Assembly: GCF_016859285.1 (NCBI RefSeq)
Contig: NC_053414.1
Coordinates: 4,361,517-4,425,516, forward strand
DNA: 64,000 nt
Direction of reading: 5' to 3'
Source of the DNA: Xiphias gladius
Taxonomy: Eukaryota; Chordata; Actinopteri; Istiophoriformes; Xiphiidae
A model generated the notes under the pieces. The model searched no databases. It was not told the origin of the DNA and saw only the letters and a program-made list of their open reading frames with translations. Shown in pieces: positions 11,956 to 23,193 of the stretch (positions are counted from its first letter, which is position 1; each line of letters begins with the position of its first letter). The position numbers and the translations under genes are program-made.

Positions 11956-14900
11956 ATGCCGCTGGACGGCGCGTTCACGGCGCTCCTCCTTCTGACCAGC
12001 GGAGTTTCGGCCGCGGCCGGTGAGTAGGTTCGCCCGCGGCACCGCGCTTTCGGCTCGCGGTCTGAAACGACTTCGAAGCGGTTCTCAGCAAAGTTTACGT
12101 GGAGCATCGGGAAGAATAACGTTGTAGAATAACACAGTCTGCTTTCTAATGAGATGAAATTAAAAAAGAATAAGAATCTCAACTCAAGAGGATCTGGAAA
12201 AGAAAATGCTGGGTCCGTTTCGTGCTTGGATTCTACACCCGTTATTAAAATCATTGCTAAAAAGAAGTAAAATTGGAAAGAAACGAGGAAAATTCACGTC
12301 GACACCCGCGCGTTTTACTGTTCACCGCTGAGTAAAGTTTGGGTTTTTATTTGAAAGAAAAAGAAAGTTGTGCATCGTAAGTGAGAAATAGTCAGAAAGT
12401 CTTTTTTTTTTCTTTCTTTCTCGCGATGCTGCAGAAATCAGTCGATTTGATCAAACGGTTAATCGACAGCAGATGAATTTTCCAAACTTCTCTAGTCGAA
12501 CTGTCCCCGGTGTCAGAATCTGCTGGGTCGGTTCGTTCGCTCGTTCATTTCCCGGTCGACTTTCGGTGACCTCGACGAGGTCGGCGCCGGGAAATTCACA
12601 GCACACACCCGGCTCATGTTTTCTCCAGAAGATGCTTATCTTCATTCAACTTCCAGGGAACCTGCGCGATACCGCGACGCTCTTGAGACATCGGGGGGGC
12701 AGGGGGGGGGCACGGTGCAGACCGCGTCTGTCACGCTTTTGGTTTTTTTGGTTCTTTTGGTTTTTAAATATCCAGCCAGAAGCAGCAGCCGCTTCCGTGT
12801 CCGCGAGGCGCACTTTGGGCGCAGCTGACTCATTTGTGACCAGCGTCGAGGTTTCAGAATGACGCGGGGGAGGTTCTGGGTTTTCCCGTCCTCCCTCCGG
12901 ACAGAAGTGAGCGTAACGCGGTTCCTCTGCGCTCGGACTCCTGAGCGGATGATACTACGTGTTGGGGGGGGGGGGGCAGGCAAAAGAAAACCTTACTGAG
13001 CCAACAGTTTCTGTTCCAGCGTGACATGCGGCACGTTACGCTCTGGAAATCAACCCTGGCACTCCCAGACCGGGGAGGGGCGGGGGGGGCAAAGGTCGAG
13101 GGCGAGGCCACCGGTTCCCCGGTTCTGTGTCGCCCTCGGAAGAGTGTGTGTGTGAGCGGCGGCGCGGCGGGCGACGCAACGCCCGCCCACGATGGTGTTG
13201 CTCACCTTTTCATCAGACCGTGGAAAACAAACATGCGGCGGACACACCTGTGCGCCACACTGTCAAAAGTATGTGGACGTGCATGGTTCCAATGGGGGGA
13301 GGGGGCTTTCAGTGGTAGTCAGTGCCAGGTCCACAAAGAAAGGGGGTCTCGACCGGCCCGCACGGAGCCCCTGACCTCAGCCCCCGTCCAGATCAATATC
13401 GCACTATTTGCGAATCGAAAACGTCTGGATACATTACGCTCGTACGCGCGGGTCTGGTGCGAGGCTCCGGAGGAATGCTGGAGAGCAACCGCAGGGCGGC
13501 TGAACATACCGGCCTGGCCGAGCGCCTGAACGTGTTTTAGTTTAAAACGTGGCCGTCGGTTTTAAATTTGGGTTTTTTTTTTCTCAAACCGCTCTATTTC
13601 TTTTTATTTTTCTGTGTATCAAGCGATTAACACACAGCAAACGTCATATTATTCCGCCCCAGGAGAACTGTAAGGTTTTTTCCATTTATCGATACACCTG
13701 ACAGTTATTGTCTTTAATAATCGATCGTTTATTGAGTCTGTAAAATGCCACAGAATGGTGAAAGGGTCAAGTTAACATATTCCTCATTGTGTTGTTGTTT
13801 TTTTTTTTTCCTGATCAACAGGAAACTGGAAAACTAGCTAATATTCATTTGTGCGAAGCTGGAACCGTCGAGCATCTGCTGAAAACGGACTTATCGGTTT
13901 TCAAAAATCGTTGCCACTTGATCTAAAATAATTGAAAGTTTATTTAACTCAGTGGGACTGAGATGTCCTTAGAGGCCCCCTTTTGTTTTTAGGAGTTTAA
14001 CCCAGCTGAACCTGAAGGCTCCGGGGTTCACCACGCGACAGTTGGTTTGCGGTGGTTTAACCGATGGCGACTTTGCTAGCCTATCCTCGGCGAAATAAAT
14101 GAGCTGGACGGGGCAGTAGAAACCCGGTCCGTGCAACGAAACAAAACAAAAGCGATCGCAGAGTTAAACCGCGGCTAAGTCTCGTAAACAGTTTCGACGG
14201 AAAACCGGACACTGGAACCTTCATGAAGGAGGATTTATTGCAGGACAGTTGCATCAGACAGGATTAGTTTTTAGTCAGGAAGTTCTTAATAAACTGCCAA
14301 CTAATAAACTCTTATTTGCAAACCCGACATTTTGGGCCGGTGCGGTTTTGGAACCAGAGCCAAGTTGATTTGAGCGTCCAAAACTGAAGGGGTCCATCCG
14401 CTGGGGAGCACGATTGTATATGTGTAACCTCACACGTATGTCATTCGAGTCTGGCTGGGGACCCCTGTGTTGCATCTCTCCGTTTTAGGTTTTTGTATTA
14501 AGGTGCACAAATGCCCCACAGCTACCGTTGTGTACACAGAGTACCGAACCAGCGTTCACTCAGGGGTCTCGTCTCCTCTCCTACAGTTCCGCCTCCAACC
14601 AACGTGACTTTGAGCTGCCAAAATCTCAAAACCACAGTCAGCTGGGAATACAGCAAACAGCAACCGCCAACCTACTTCAGCGTTCGTATCGGATCATCTG
14701 CTGGGTAACACTCAACTGATATTCTACTACATGACATGAAATTCATAATTCATATTTTTTAGTTATTATTTGTTATTATTATTTTTATTTGTTATTATTA
14801 TTTATTTATCTAGATTTTAGTTGCATTTTAGTTTTTGCCTATAAGTTATGTAAAATGTGTATTGGTTTTTTTTGGGGGGGGCTATTTCTACATAATTATT

Positions 14901-17900
14901 AGGCAGTAATTATGATCGTGGACTGTTTTAGCTACATATCAATAAAAATTACGATTTATCAAAACATTTTTAAGCTGAAAAAAATGTTAGGATTTATCAC
15001 TATTATATAGATATATATCTATATATCTATATAGATATAGATATATAGATATATATAGATATAGATATATAGATATATATAGATCGATCTATCCATATCT
15101 ATATAGATATAAAAATATATATATAGAGATATATATATTTTTTTTATAGATATCTATATCTATAAAAATATATCTATCTATCTGTCTATCTATAGGTAGG
15201 TAGGTAGGTAGGTAGGTAGGTAGATAGATATACTCACACACACGCAGATGCTCAGTTATCAGTTTATTAGGAACACCTTGCTAAACTATTTCAGTCTGAT
15301 ACAACAGTCCCGTGATAGATCCTCAATCATGAAGGTTTCAGTGGTCAGTTTTTGTTGAAACTATGTTAAAGAAGTGTCGACTCCACTGTGTGACGGTTGT
15401 GTAGGACGTAGTCTATGGTGCTGCCGAACTGCACGTCGACAGGTGTGCCCATTATTTTGTCCACTCCATTCAAATCGAATGAGGGTAGGCTGGACAACAG
15501 AAACGCCTCTTCGTATGATGCAGCGCAGCTCAGCGGCTCCACAAACTACATCCCCCGAAACGATCGCACAGTTGAATCATCCTCTTAACGCAGTTTCAAC
15601 GAAACCTGAACATTACAACCTTCACAGAGGAGGATTTATTGCAGGACAGTTGCATCAGACAGGATTAGTTTTTAGTCAGGAAGTTCTTAATAAACTGCCA
15701 ACTAATAAACTCTTATTTGCAAACCCGACATTTTGGGCCGGTGCGGTTTTGGAACCAGAGCCAAGTTGATTTGAGCGTCCAAAACTGAAGGGGTTCATCC
15801 GCTGGGGAGCACGATTGTATATGTGTAACCTCACACGTATGTCATTCGAGTCTGGCTGGGGACCTGTGTTGCATCTCTCCGTTTTAGGTTTTTGTATTAA
15901 GGTGCACAAATGCCCCGCAGCTACCGTTGTGTACACAGAGTACCGAACCAGCGTTCACTCAGGGGTCTCGTCTCCTCTCCTACAGTTCCGCCTCCAACCA
16001 ACGTGACTTTGAGCTGCCAAAATCTCAAAACCACAGTCAGCTGGGAATACAGCAAACAGCAACCGCCAACCTACTTCAGCGTTCGTATCGGATCATCTGC
16101 TGGGTAACACTCAACTGATATTCTACTACATGATATGAAATTCATAATTCATATTTTTTAGTTATTATTTATTATTATTATTATTATTTGTTATTATTAT
16201 TATTTGGGGGGGGCTATTTCTACATAATTATTAGGCAGTAATTATGATCGTGGACTGTTTTAGCTACATATCAATAAAAATTACGATTTATCAAAACATT
16301 TTTAAGCTGAAAAAAATGTTAGGATTTATCACTATTATATAGATATATATCTATATAGCTATATAGATATATATAGATATATCTATATAGATATCTATAG
16401 ATCGATCTATCCATATCTATATAGATATAAAAAATATATATATAGATAGAGATATATATATTTTTTATAGATATCTATATCTATAAAAATATATCTATCT
16501 ATCTATCTATCTATAGGTAGGTAGGTAGGTAGGTAGGTAGGTAGATAGATATACTCACACACACGCAGATGCTCAGTTATCAGTTTATTAGGAACACCTT
16601 GCTAAACTATTTCAGTCTGATACAACAGTCCCGTGATAGATCCTCAATCATGAAGGTTTCAGTGGTCAGTTTTTGTTGAAACTATGTTAAAGAAGTGTCG
16701 ACTCCACTGTGTGACGGTTGTGTAGGACGTAGTCTATGGTGCTGCCGAACTGCACGTCGACAGGTGTGCCCATTATTTTGTCCACCCCATTCAAATCGAT
16801 TGAGGGTAGGCTGGACAACAGAAACGCCTCTTCGTATGATGCAGCGCAGCTCAGCGGCTCCACAAACTACATCCCCCGAAACGATCGCACAGTTGAATCA
16901 TCCCTCTTTAACGCAGTTTCAACGAAACCTGAACATTACAACCTTCACAGAGGAGGATTTATTACAGGACCGTTGTGTTAGACTGCGTTAGTTTTAGCTG
17001 ACAGTACCTAATAAACTGACAGGTGAGTGTATATATGATATCGTTGAATAACCTTTTGGTTGCCGATTGAACTAAGCAAGAGCTCTTCGGCTGAACCCCG
17101 TGGATTTTATTTTTTGGATTGACTGACACACGTGCTGCTTTCTGTCTGCGTTAGCGTGATGTTACTCGTGGGATTAATCTGCCGTCTCCTTGCTTTTATT
17201 CAAGGCCTTATGAGAATGAAACCGCGGACCACCGGTATGATCTGAGCCATTTTGTCTGGAAAACCGAAGAGCACTACATGGGCTTCCATTACGTCAATGT
17301 AACAGCCATACAGGGAAGCACCAAGTCCCTACCAGTACAGTCCAAATCCCTCACCTTTAATAACTTGAAGACGGCTCATATAAAATGTAAGTAATAGGTA
17401 GAGATAGAAATGTGTTTATTTCACAACAGATCACGTCACTTCCTGGAGCGTGACGCAGGTCAGAGGAAGATGTTGGAGTTATGAAATTTCGTTGCGTAGT
17501 TTCTCCTGCAGAGAATCAAATCTAAACTGCTCTTTACAGGTGCTTTGGATTTCCCCCCCGCGAAACTGACCTCAGAGGACTCGGGGACAACAGTCAGTTT
17601 CCAGAATCCCCTCCACTTCTACAAAGAACTGAAACAGGCCAACAAGTTGCACAAAGTCTTCTTTGAATTCAACGTCTCTTCGGATGACGTAAGTTCCATA
17701 AATTTCAAGATTGAGATTTTATGATTCAGTTCTTAATTGAACTCAGATTTAAGTACGGGATGACGGAGAGCTCAAACCGGATATTCTTAAAACTGCATTT
17801 GGAGGATGGTGCTGTTATGCAGACTGACACACAGTGGAAAGGCCACAAGTCCAAAGCCCTACGTAAGCCCCCAAAACAAAGTCAGGTACATGAGTATTTG

Positions 17901-20900
17901 GACAGTGACACAATTTTCGTGATTTGCCTCTGCGCGCCACCACGATGGATTTGAAACCACGCCGTCAAGATGGGATTGAAGTGTAGACTTTCAACTTTAA
18001 TTCAAGGGGTTTTCAACCGTTTAGGAATTAGGATTATTTTTAGTATTTGGATGAAAATCCTTTGCAGCCAACGACTGCCTGAGGTCTGGAAGCCATGGAC
18101 GTCACCAAATGCTGAGTTTCCTCCCCTGGGATGCTTTGCTACACTTCAATCACATCTTAATGGCTTTGTTTCAAATCCACCGTGGTGGTGTAATATTTCC
18201 TCCAGCTCCCAGAGTTTCCCTGAGGATGGTGCTCATTTTTTGATTATCGTTTTGATTCTGAAGTAAAAGGAAGGGGACGTGACGGAATCGCTTTTTTTTT
18301 CTTGTCAGTGTAACAGTCAAATACTTGGAGATTTTCAGTTTTCAATTATATCAAACAGAGGCAAGCAGTATATCCTGAAACTCCAACCAGCAAATAAATT
18401 CTCTGTCCATGAACTAATCAATCAATCAGCAAATCCTTTCAACCCTATTTTCATCCTCTGGGGAGACTGAATATGCGCAGTATATTAATACAACACATTG
18501 GAGGTCAAATGCTTGTTTCATTATTATGATAATATGAAAATAAGATATTAATTATCTGTGTTCTGTGACTTTCAGAGACATTTTGAGTCAGTTTGCAGCT
18601 CGGAACAGATCATTTGCAAGGAAGTCATCTCGTTCCCTGAGGGCGTGGAGGAGTGCGTCACGCTGAAAGGATGGTTGGGTGGTGAGAAGAGCGCCGACAG
18701 AGTGGTGTTCAGAGAGACGGGCCTCATCTGCCTCAGCAAATCAGAGGGCAAGTCTGGGAAGGTTTAATCATATCCTGCATGCCGCGTCAAAAATGTGTCT
18801 ACTGTAGGGCTATAGTGAACACAAGAGAGGCTTGGTCAACTGAGATCGTAGCTACTCGTCAACCAATCGACTGGTCGCGGGGGGGGGGTATGCTTGTCAT
18901 CACAAGATGAACTAAATCGGCCACGGGATACTGAGTGCTCTCTACCTGGTAGCCTTATTAGCCTGAATTAATGATAAATAATAGCTAGTATTTGCAGCAT
19001 ATTAAATAGTTTTAATCTAATTATTTTATACTGATAACAACAGACTCAGCGCCGACCGGCGTGCTACTACCCATATTCGTACGATCTCTGAAAACAGAAC
19101 TATGTCAACTGGTGATCCCAGCACAAGACCTATTGAGGAAAATACACTCAAAGCCTCAGGCGTTAAACACGGAACATTGACAGAGCTTCCTAACGCAGAC
19201 AAAGTCAGACTGCAGTTTTTAGACGATGTTGGTTGTTGAGGTTGCAGCGTTTACACTCGACCTTCTGGTTTGTTGTAACAAAACGCAGCCACGCCAACAA
19301 TGAGTTTGGCATGACTCTCAGAGTAGACGATGGCGATGAACCTACAGAGAACTGTCACTGGGTACCTCTGCCAAGGACCTGTGTCTGCTTGTCAGTTTGC
19401 TTGTCGGAAGGATTAAGCAACAGCTACTGCACACTGATCCCTCCACCGAGTGGGGGTTGGGCCAGGGAAGAACCCATTACATTTTGGAGCGGATCCAGGA
19501 CTTTATTAATTTCCTTAACATTGCGAGAGAGGGCATTTTTCGCCTCGACGGAGGTATGCGCTGTTCTCGGTGCCGGTCTAGTTTTAATTGTGATTTATGG
19601 ACCAGACAAGTACGACACTGACACTAATAGAGACGACAGTAACGCCCCATCAAATCTAAACCATGGACATTCTGCTGTGTTGAGGGGTTGTAGGGCTGTC
19701 ACCGCTTTGTGACGATCATTATACCCGTCCTGACTCATTTTTCCCTTTTGCTCCTCACTGCAGGAACAAAGTAAAAGCAACAGTGCACATAATATTAATT
19801 CTACTTTATATTTCACCGACTATCAACCAAATTAAACTGCTGATGTTTTGCACGATGCACTCAACGTTACCTGAGGGCGAACTTGTTGTTGCGCCTCCAC
19901 AGGTCACAGAATCCGCCGGGTCACAGAGTGCAGCGTATCACCAACGGGAAGCTGAGGCCAAGCACTCGTCCTTCTCAAGTCCTCAAAAATAACACGAGAT
20001 CTTAGCTCGACATGTCGGACGATTTGCAGTTGTTCTGTTGGTACGTCGCTGAGTGATCAGACCCTTGTTTACATGATCGGTCTTGTTTTTCTTTGCTGAT
20101 GCCTGCGGTGTCAGAGAAGGAGGCGAGAGAGACTAAACGGAGCTTGTGAACGAAACGATTCAATGAGGGATTCGTTGGGCGCGGAGCCAATTCCACTTTG
20201 GATCCAGTTCTAATGCTGGTAAAATGCCCGGATTTTTTATAGGAAGCTGACATGAGGCTTCGGTCTGAGTTCGGCAAATCAACTGAACGTCTTCCAAAGT
20301 TAGCAGTTCAGAATCCGCCCTTTGTGTTTCTGACAGTTCCCTCGCTGAGCTGCAGTTGAGGGTTAGTCACTCGAAGAGGGAATTGATTGTCCACCTCCGA
20401 CCTCTCCCGCCTCATTTTGGGTTCAGATAAACTTGTTTTGGGATGTATTTTTGCACAGAAAACAAAGACTTGTTGATTTCGTGCCCCACCTCGTACATTG
20501 GAAGTGCATCTCTTAGTGGCCGGGATGAACAGGAGGACTGATTACAGCAAGCAAAAACTGATCCAACATACATATGGTCGTCAGACTGTCGTTTTCAGAC
20601 AGATTTGAAAAATGGTGACCATATCCTTAAAAATAAAACTTACGTTAAGTAAGAAAATTTTCAATGAAGCTAATTTTTTTTTTTCTTAAATTTCAGAGGG
20701 CAACGCAGAGGTGACGCTTACTATACTGCTGTGTGTTGTTATCCTCGTAATCTGTTTGATAACAGCTGCCATCTGTAAGGTGAGGGCCTGGACAATGAAG
20801 CTACAAAGTCCACCCAAAGCTCTGGTAAGTTGTCATATTGGGGGGGGGGAAACCCCCAAAACACTAGTAATTATGTTGTTTTTCATCTTTGTGACACATG

Positions 20901-21322
20901 TTGTCTGTCTCTGTCTTCTTGTCACCAAGGACTTAGAGCTGTCAAACCATGGTGAACGGCACTTGAGGTATAATACTGTGGCCACCACACCGATCAGTGT
21001 TGTCCGACTGATAAAGGCGAACGGCTCCACAGAGAACCTCCAGGACAGCGGCCTCTGCTCGGTCTTGCAGCATCTCACCAAATCCCTCTACGCGACAGGA
21101 GGACTTTCGGAGGAAAGCAGCCAGAGGCTGAAAGCTGTGGGGTTGATGTCCGAGGGACACGGGACAGATGACGACTCTGCAGACGACTCTTTGAAAACAG
21201 AGTGTGTTTCGATGGATGAGGCGGAAGAGGAAACGGAACCCGTGTCAAACTATGACCGCCCGCACATTCTGCAAGCGGACATAGGTGATGGAGACATGGT
21301 CGAGGTTTACACCAAGAGGTAA
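11956..21322 (+). CDS. ifngr1: Interferon gamma receptor 1 (ligand-binding chain), seven coding exons
   Basis: Class II cytokine receptor that binds interferon gamma at the cell surface and signals through JAK1 and STAT1. Coding exons are 11956-12019, 14587-14704 (with an identical alternative at 15986-16103), 17205-17386, 17540-17688, 18576-18747, 20697-20824 and 20930-21322. Phases agree at every junction and give 401 residues. Visible parts are a signal peptide (MPLDGAFTALLLLTSGVSAA), two fibronectin-type extracellular domains (about 22-228) with NxT/S glycosylation sites, a membrane helix at about 234-255 (VTLTILLCVVILVICLITAA) and a 130-residue tail. The tail contains TPISVVR, comparable to the JAK1-binding segment, and YDRPH at about 379, matching the YDKPH STAT1-docking motif of mammals; that motif is the best evidence for identity. 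The exon layout is that of the family. Oddities are the duplicated exon 2, a GC donor after exon 5 and an in-frame-open last intron. Whether this is the crfb13 or crfb17 paralogue is unresolved. Confidence 0.92.
12980..13240. other. CpG-rich part of ifngr1 intron 1
   Basis: GC-rich intronic sequence with a poly-G run (12963-12976). It holds open frames from composition only; no splice-consistent exon was found. Confidence 0.4.
13250..13450 (+). mobile_element. Tc1/mariner relic in ifngr1 intron 1
   Basis: ACTGTCAAAAGTATGTGGAC resembles the terminal repeat of a fish Tc1 family. Further on, TCAGTGCCAGGTCCACAAAG and a GACCGGCCCGCACGGAGCCC block resemble the later transposase region (the AGTCCTGACCTCAACCC part). 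It is internally deleted and frame-broken. Confidence 0.5.
14185..14306 (+). mobile_element. Right end of inverted-repeat element D (older copy)
   Basis: CAGTTTCGACGGAAAACC through CCTTCATGAAGGAGGATTTA to TTCTTAATAAACTGCCAAC matches, with divergence, the right end of the element at 16915-17030. It lies just upstream of ifngr1 exon 2 and supplies the left partner for the recombination that duplicated the exon. Confidence 0.7.
14587..14704 (+). CDS. ifngr1: ifngr1 exon 2, copy 1
   Basis: 118 bases between a TCCTACAG acceptor and a GGGTAACA donor, encoding the first half of D1 (PPPTNVTLSCQNLKTTVSWE onward to RIGSSAG). It takes one base from exon 1 and passes two to exon 3. Its length is not a multiple of three, so it cannot be joined in series with copy 2 without changing frame. 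Confidence 0.85.
15000..15232 (+). repeat. (TAGA)n/(TAGG)n AT-rich microsatellite, unit 1
   Basis: Interleaved TATAGA and ATCTAT tracts form self-complementary stretches, followed by TAGG tetranucleotides at about 15193-15222. It recurs as the unit 2 copy at 16335-16552 with different repeat counts. Confidence 0.85.
15251..15628 (+). mobile_element. Inverted-repeat element D, left part in unit 1
   Basis: Starts TCAGTTATCAGTTTATTAGG and runs to the recombination block. Its first 110 or so bases are the inverted complement of the right end at 16915-17030, so the intact form has long terminal inverted repeats. The right end here is replaced by that of the older copy (from 15641), forming a chimaeric element. 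Confidence 0.75.
15629..16963 (+). repeat. Direct tandem repeat, unit 2 (contains second ifngr1 exon 2)
   Basis: Second unit of the exon-bearing duplication, about 1.32 kb and shorter than unit 1, mainly through a deletion in the intron after the exon. It is followed by the authentic right end of the younger element D. Confidence 0.9.
15986..16103 (+). CDS. ifngr1: ifngr1 exon 2, copy 2
   Basis: Base-for-base identical to 14587-14704, with the same acceptor and donor. Use of either copy alone gives the same protein. Use of both shifts exon 3 into a frame that reads a TGA as its third codon. It may be alternatively used, silent, or an assembly duplicate; the chimaeric transposon junction argues for a real duplication. 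Confidence 0.8.
16571..17030 (+). mobile_element. Inverted-repeat element D, complete copy
   Basis: About 460 bases with long inverted arms: the left end TCAGTTTATTAGGAACACC.. and the right end ..TACCTAATAAACTGACAGGT pair over roughly 110 bases. There is no transposase frame. I recognise this as a common non-autonomous element of fish genomes; its autonomous partner is not evident. Confidence 0.75.
17886..18215 (+). mobile_element. Palindromic non-autonomous element in ifngr1 intron 4, family B
   Basis: The left arm (GACAGTGACACAATTTTCGT, CCACCACGATGGATTTGAA, GATTGAAGTGTAGACTTTCA) is the inverted complement of the right arm (CTACACTTCAATCACATCTT, CAAATCCACCGTGGTGGTG). The two arms flank about 100 bases. 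It matches the fragment at 9375-9530. Confidence 0.7.
19365..19600 (+). repeat. Dispersed fish repeat in ifngr1 intron 5
   Basis: The ordered blocks CTCTGCCAAGG, TGTCAGTTTGCTTGTCGGAA, GGGCCAGGGAAGAACCCATT, TTTTGGAGCGGATCCAGGA, GAGAGGGCATTTTTCGCC and GGAGGTATGCGCTGTTC are, from memory, a very common interspersed repeat in fish. Its class is not determined here. Confidence 0.55.
20825..20929 (+). other. ifngr1: ifngr1 last intron, open in frame
   Basis: A 105-base GT-AG intron with donor CTGgtaagt and acceptor CACCAAG, and a run of ten G at 20840-20849. Its length is divisible by three and it has no stop in the receptor frame. Retention would insert 35 residues, including the hydrophobic stretch LVIMLFFIFVTHVVCLCLLV, just after the membrane-proximal segment. 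Confidence 0.75.
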
Positions 21323-22190
21323 AAGAACCGTCAGAGGCCTTGGTTTGGGACTAAAGAACGTTTCTAAGGTCATTCGCAACCTCCTCAGAGTTACGACGCA
21401 AACGGGATTAGATGGATTCCGGTAGGCCCTGCCCACACAGACATTTTGGAAAGACGACACCGGCTTCAGTTGACCTGAGCTCCCGTGGCGTTTTTAATCG
21501 GACGCAGCAGCGCAGGTTAATGTCCAGGAATGGTTGCTTCACAACACCAGAGGGAGATTTTTTTTATTTTTTTTAAATCTCAAACAGTTTTAAAAGAAGA
21601 ACAGGAGTTTGTCGGCTATTTATTTTTAATAATGGCTGAAACTTTCAATTGCATGTGTAGCTGTTCATATAGCTCATAAGGTGAAGGGGGGCTCCATGTA
21701 TTCTAATCTAAAATCTTTACTGTTTGTTTTTTTTTTTTTTTAAGGTGACAGTTCACCCAAATGACTGGCGTGCACACACACACACGTTTCAAGTGGTATC
21801 CAATCATGTAGACTTTGGTTTTATTTGCCCTGGTTTATTTATACGTCTAAGATTTCTGGTATTTTGGATGTGCAGTTCACAGATGTGAATTGTAGTGAGG
21901 CTTAAATAGTTTAAATAGCAAGGTCTAGGTGAGTATAGCAAAGTTGTAGGTGTCGTAAAATACTTCTCAGTGTTGTACACAATGCCACACGTAATTAGTT
22001 GTCTCAACCTGCAAAACCGGCTTTGCTCCTACAGTGTGTGGGAGTTTTATTCTTTTATTTGCATTGTGAGATTAGATCTTTTCTGAACATTACTTCAGGT
22101 TCTGTGCATATTTTTTGGGGGGGTTGTATAAAACTCAATTTCATAAGAGATGGTTACCTATTACAATAAAGTAATTTTACGATAATTGTT
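21323..22190 (+). terminator. ifngr1: ifngr1 3' untranslated region and poly(A) signal
   Basis: The stop codon ends at 21322. AATAAA at 22165-22170, followed by a T-rich stretch, is the first good polyadenylation signal, giving a 3' UTR of about 0.85 kb. T-runs and ATTTA motifs (for example near 21618) are present, as is usual in cytokine-receptor mRNAs. Confidence 0.5.
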
Positions 22191-22679
22191 CAGTTTCCCT
22201 TTAGAATTAAAAATCAAAGTCAAATTGATTTTATTCCTTCTTTTGTATTCTTTTTTGTTGTAAAATGGACTTTAAACCGAGTTTTCCCATTGGACAGAAA
22301 ATCTCCTTTCCTCCACTGCACCTGCTTGTTTGCGTGAGAGGAATGAATGTCAGTGTTGCTCTGCCAAAGATTTCCTGCTCTGCTCTGATGTCAATTTGAC
22401 GCTCAGATAAATTCCAGTCAGACAGGTGATTATCAGCTCGCCTGTGGGGAAAGTGCAGAGTGATGAGATTAACATTAAATCTCTCAAAAAATGCAGAGAC
22501 GTGGACAATATAGATACTAACTCTAATGTGTTTGTGGGGCAGGATATAACTTAAAATTCTCCAACACAAATCCTGATCTGATATGTGAGTTTTAGTACAG
22601 ACACCAAAACGATCTTTTTTTTTCAATTCCTGATTTTGAGGAATATAAAGTTTTTTTGTCTTTAAAATGTTACACATAA

Positions 22680-22960
22680 AAGTTGGACACTCTTCTGTCA
22701 GTCTGTTGAATATGAAGCTACCACCTGCAGCCGGTTAGCTTAGCTTAGTTTAGCACAAAGACTGGAAACCGCTAGTCTGGATCTGTTCAAAAAAAAATCC
22801 ACCCACTAGCACCTCTAATCTCATCTCATTTCTCTCAAAGTATAAAAATGACAAACACCCTTTTCGGTTTTTGAACGGACGAAAACAAAACAATTTAATG
22901 TGTTAATTGGAGCTTCAGAGGTGCCTGGAGGTGGACCCCCCCCCCCCAGGACAGAGCCCG
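22680..22960 (+). repeat. Dispersed fish repeat between ifngr1 and ltv1
   Basis: CAGCCGGTTAGCTTAGCTTA, AAAGACTGGAAAC, GCTAGTCTGGATCTG and CCACTAGCACCTCTAA follow the order of a common fish interspersed repeat. It occupies the space between two convergent genes. Confidence 0.6.
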
Positions 22961-23193
22961 GGCTGCTGTTTCCCCGCTTTCAGTCAAAACTAAGTTACAG
23001 ACCAGAGGGCGGTATTCATTTTCTCATCTTTCCCTTTAAATGTGGTTTCACATGAAAAGCCGCACAAGGAAAAAAAAAAAAGTCTCAAATTGTGAAATAA
23101 GTGAGTAACCCCGATTACCAATATGATTGGGTACAAGCCAAAATGTTTGTAGCACCAAGTAATGAAAAACTGTTGAAGTACGATACCCAGCCT

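Larger units (their letters stand above)
14228..15640 (+). repeat. Direct tandem repeat, unit 1 (contains ifngr1 exon 2)
   Basis: The unit runs from the GGAGGATTTATT block at 14228 to the same block at 15629-15640. It holds the end of an older element D, exon 2, AT-rich intron, a GATA/TAGG microsatellite (15000-15230) and the left part of a younger element D starting near 15251. Unit 2 follows immediately. The repeats are nearly identical apart from scattered substitutions, a 2-base indel near 14462, microsatellite length changes and about 75 bases present only in unit 1 (around 14795-14870). Confidence 0.9.

Noticed and set aside
17721-17880. Open segment in ifngr1 intron 4 (KYGMTESSNRIFLKLHLEDG..) as an extra exon
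   Set aside because: Its only plausible acceptor (TTTAAG) is weak, and its length to the CTAC|gtaagc donor would break the phase between exons 4 and 5, which already join in frame. No receptor-like motif is present.
18558-18767. ifngr1 exon 5 read through to its local stop as an alternative soluble receptor
   Set aside because: The read-through form ends at TAA a few codons on (SEGKSGKV) and would be secreted, which is possible, but nothing in the sequence such as a nearby poly(A) signal supports it over splicing.
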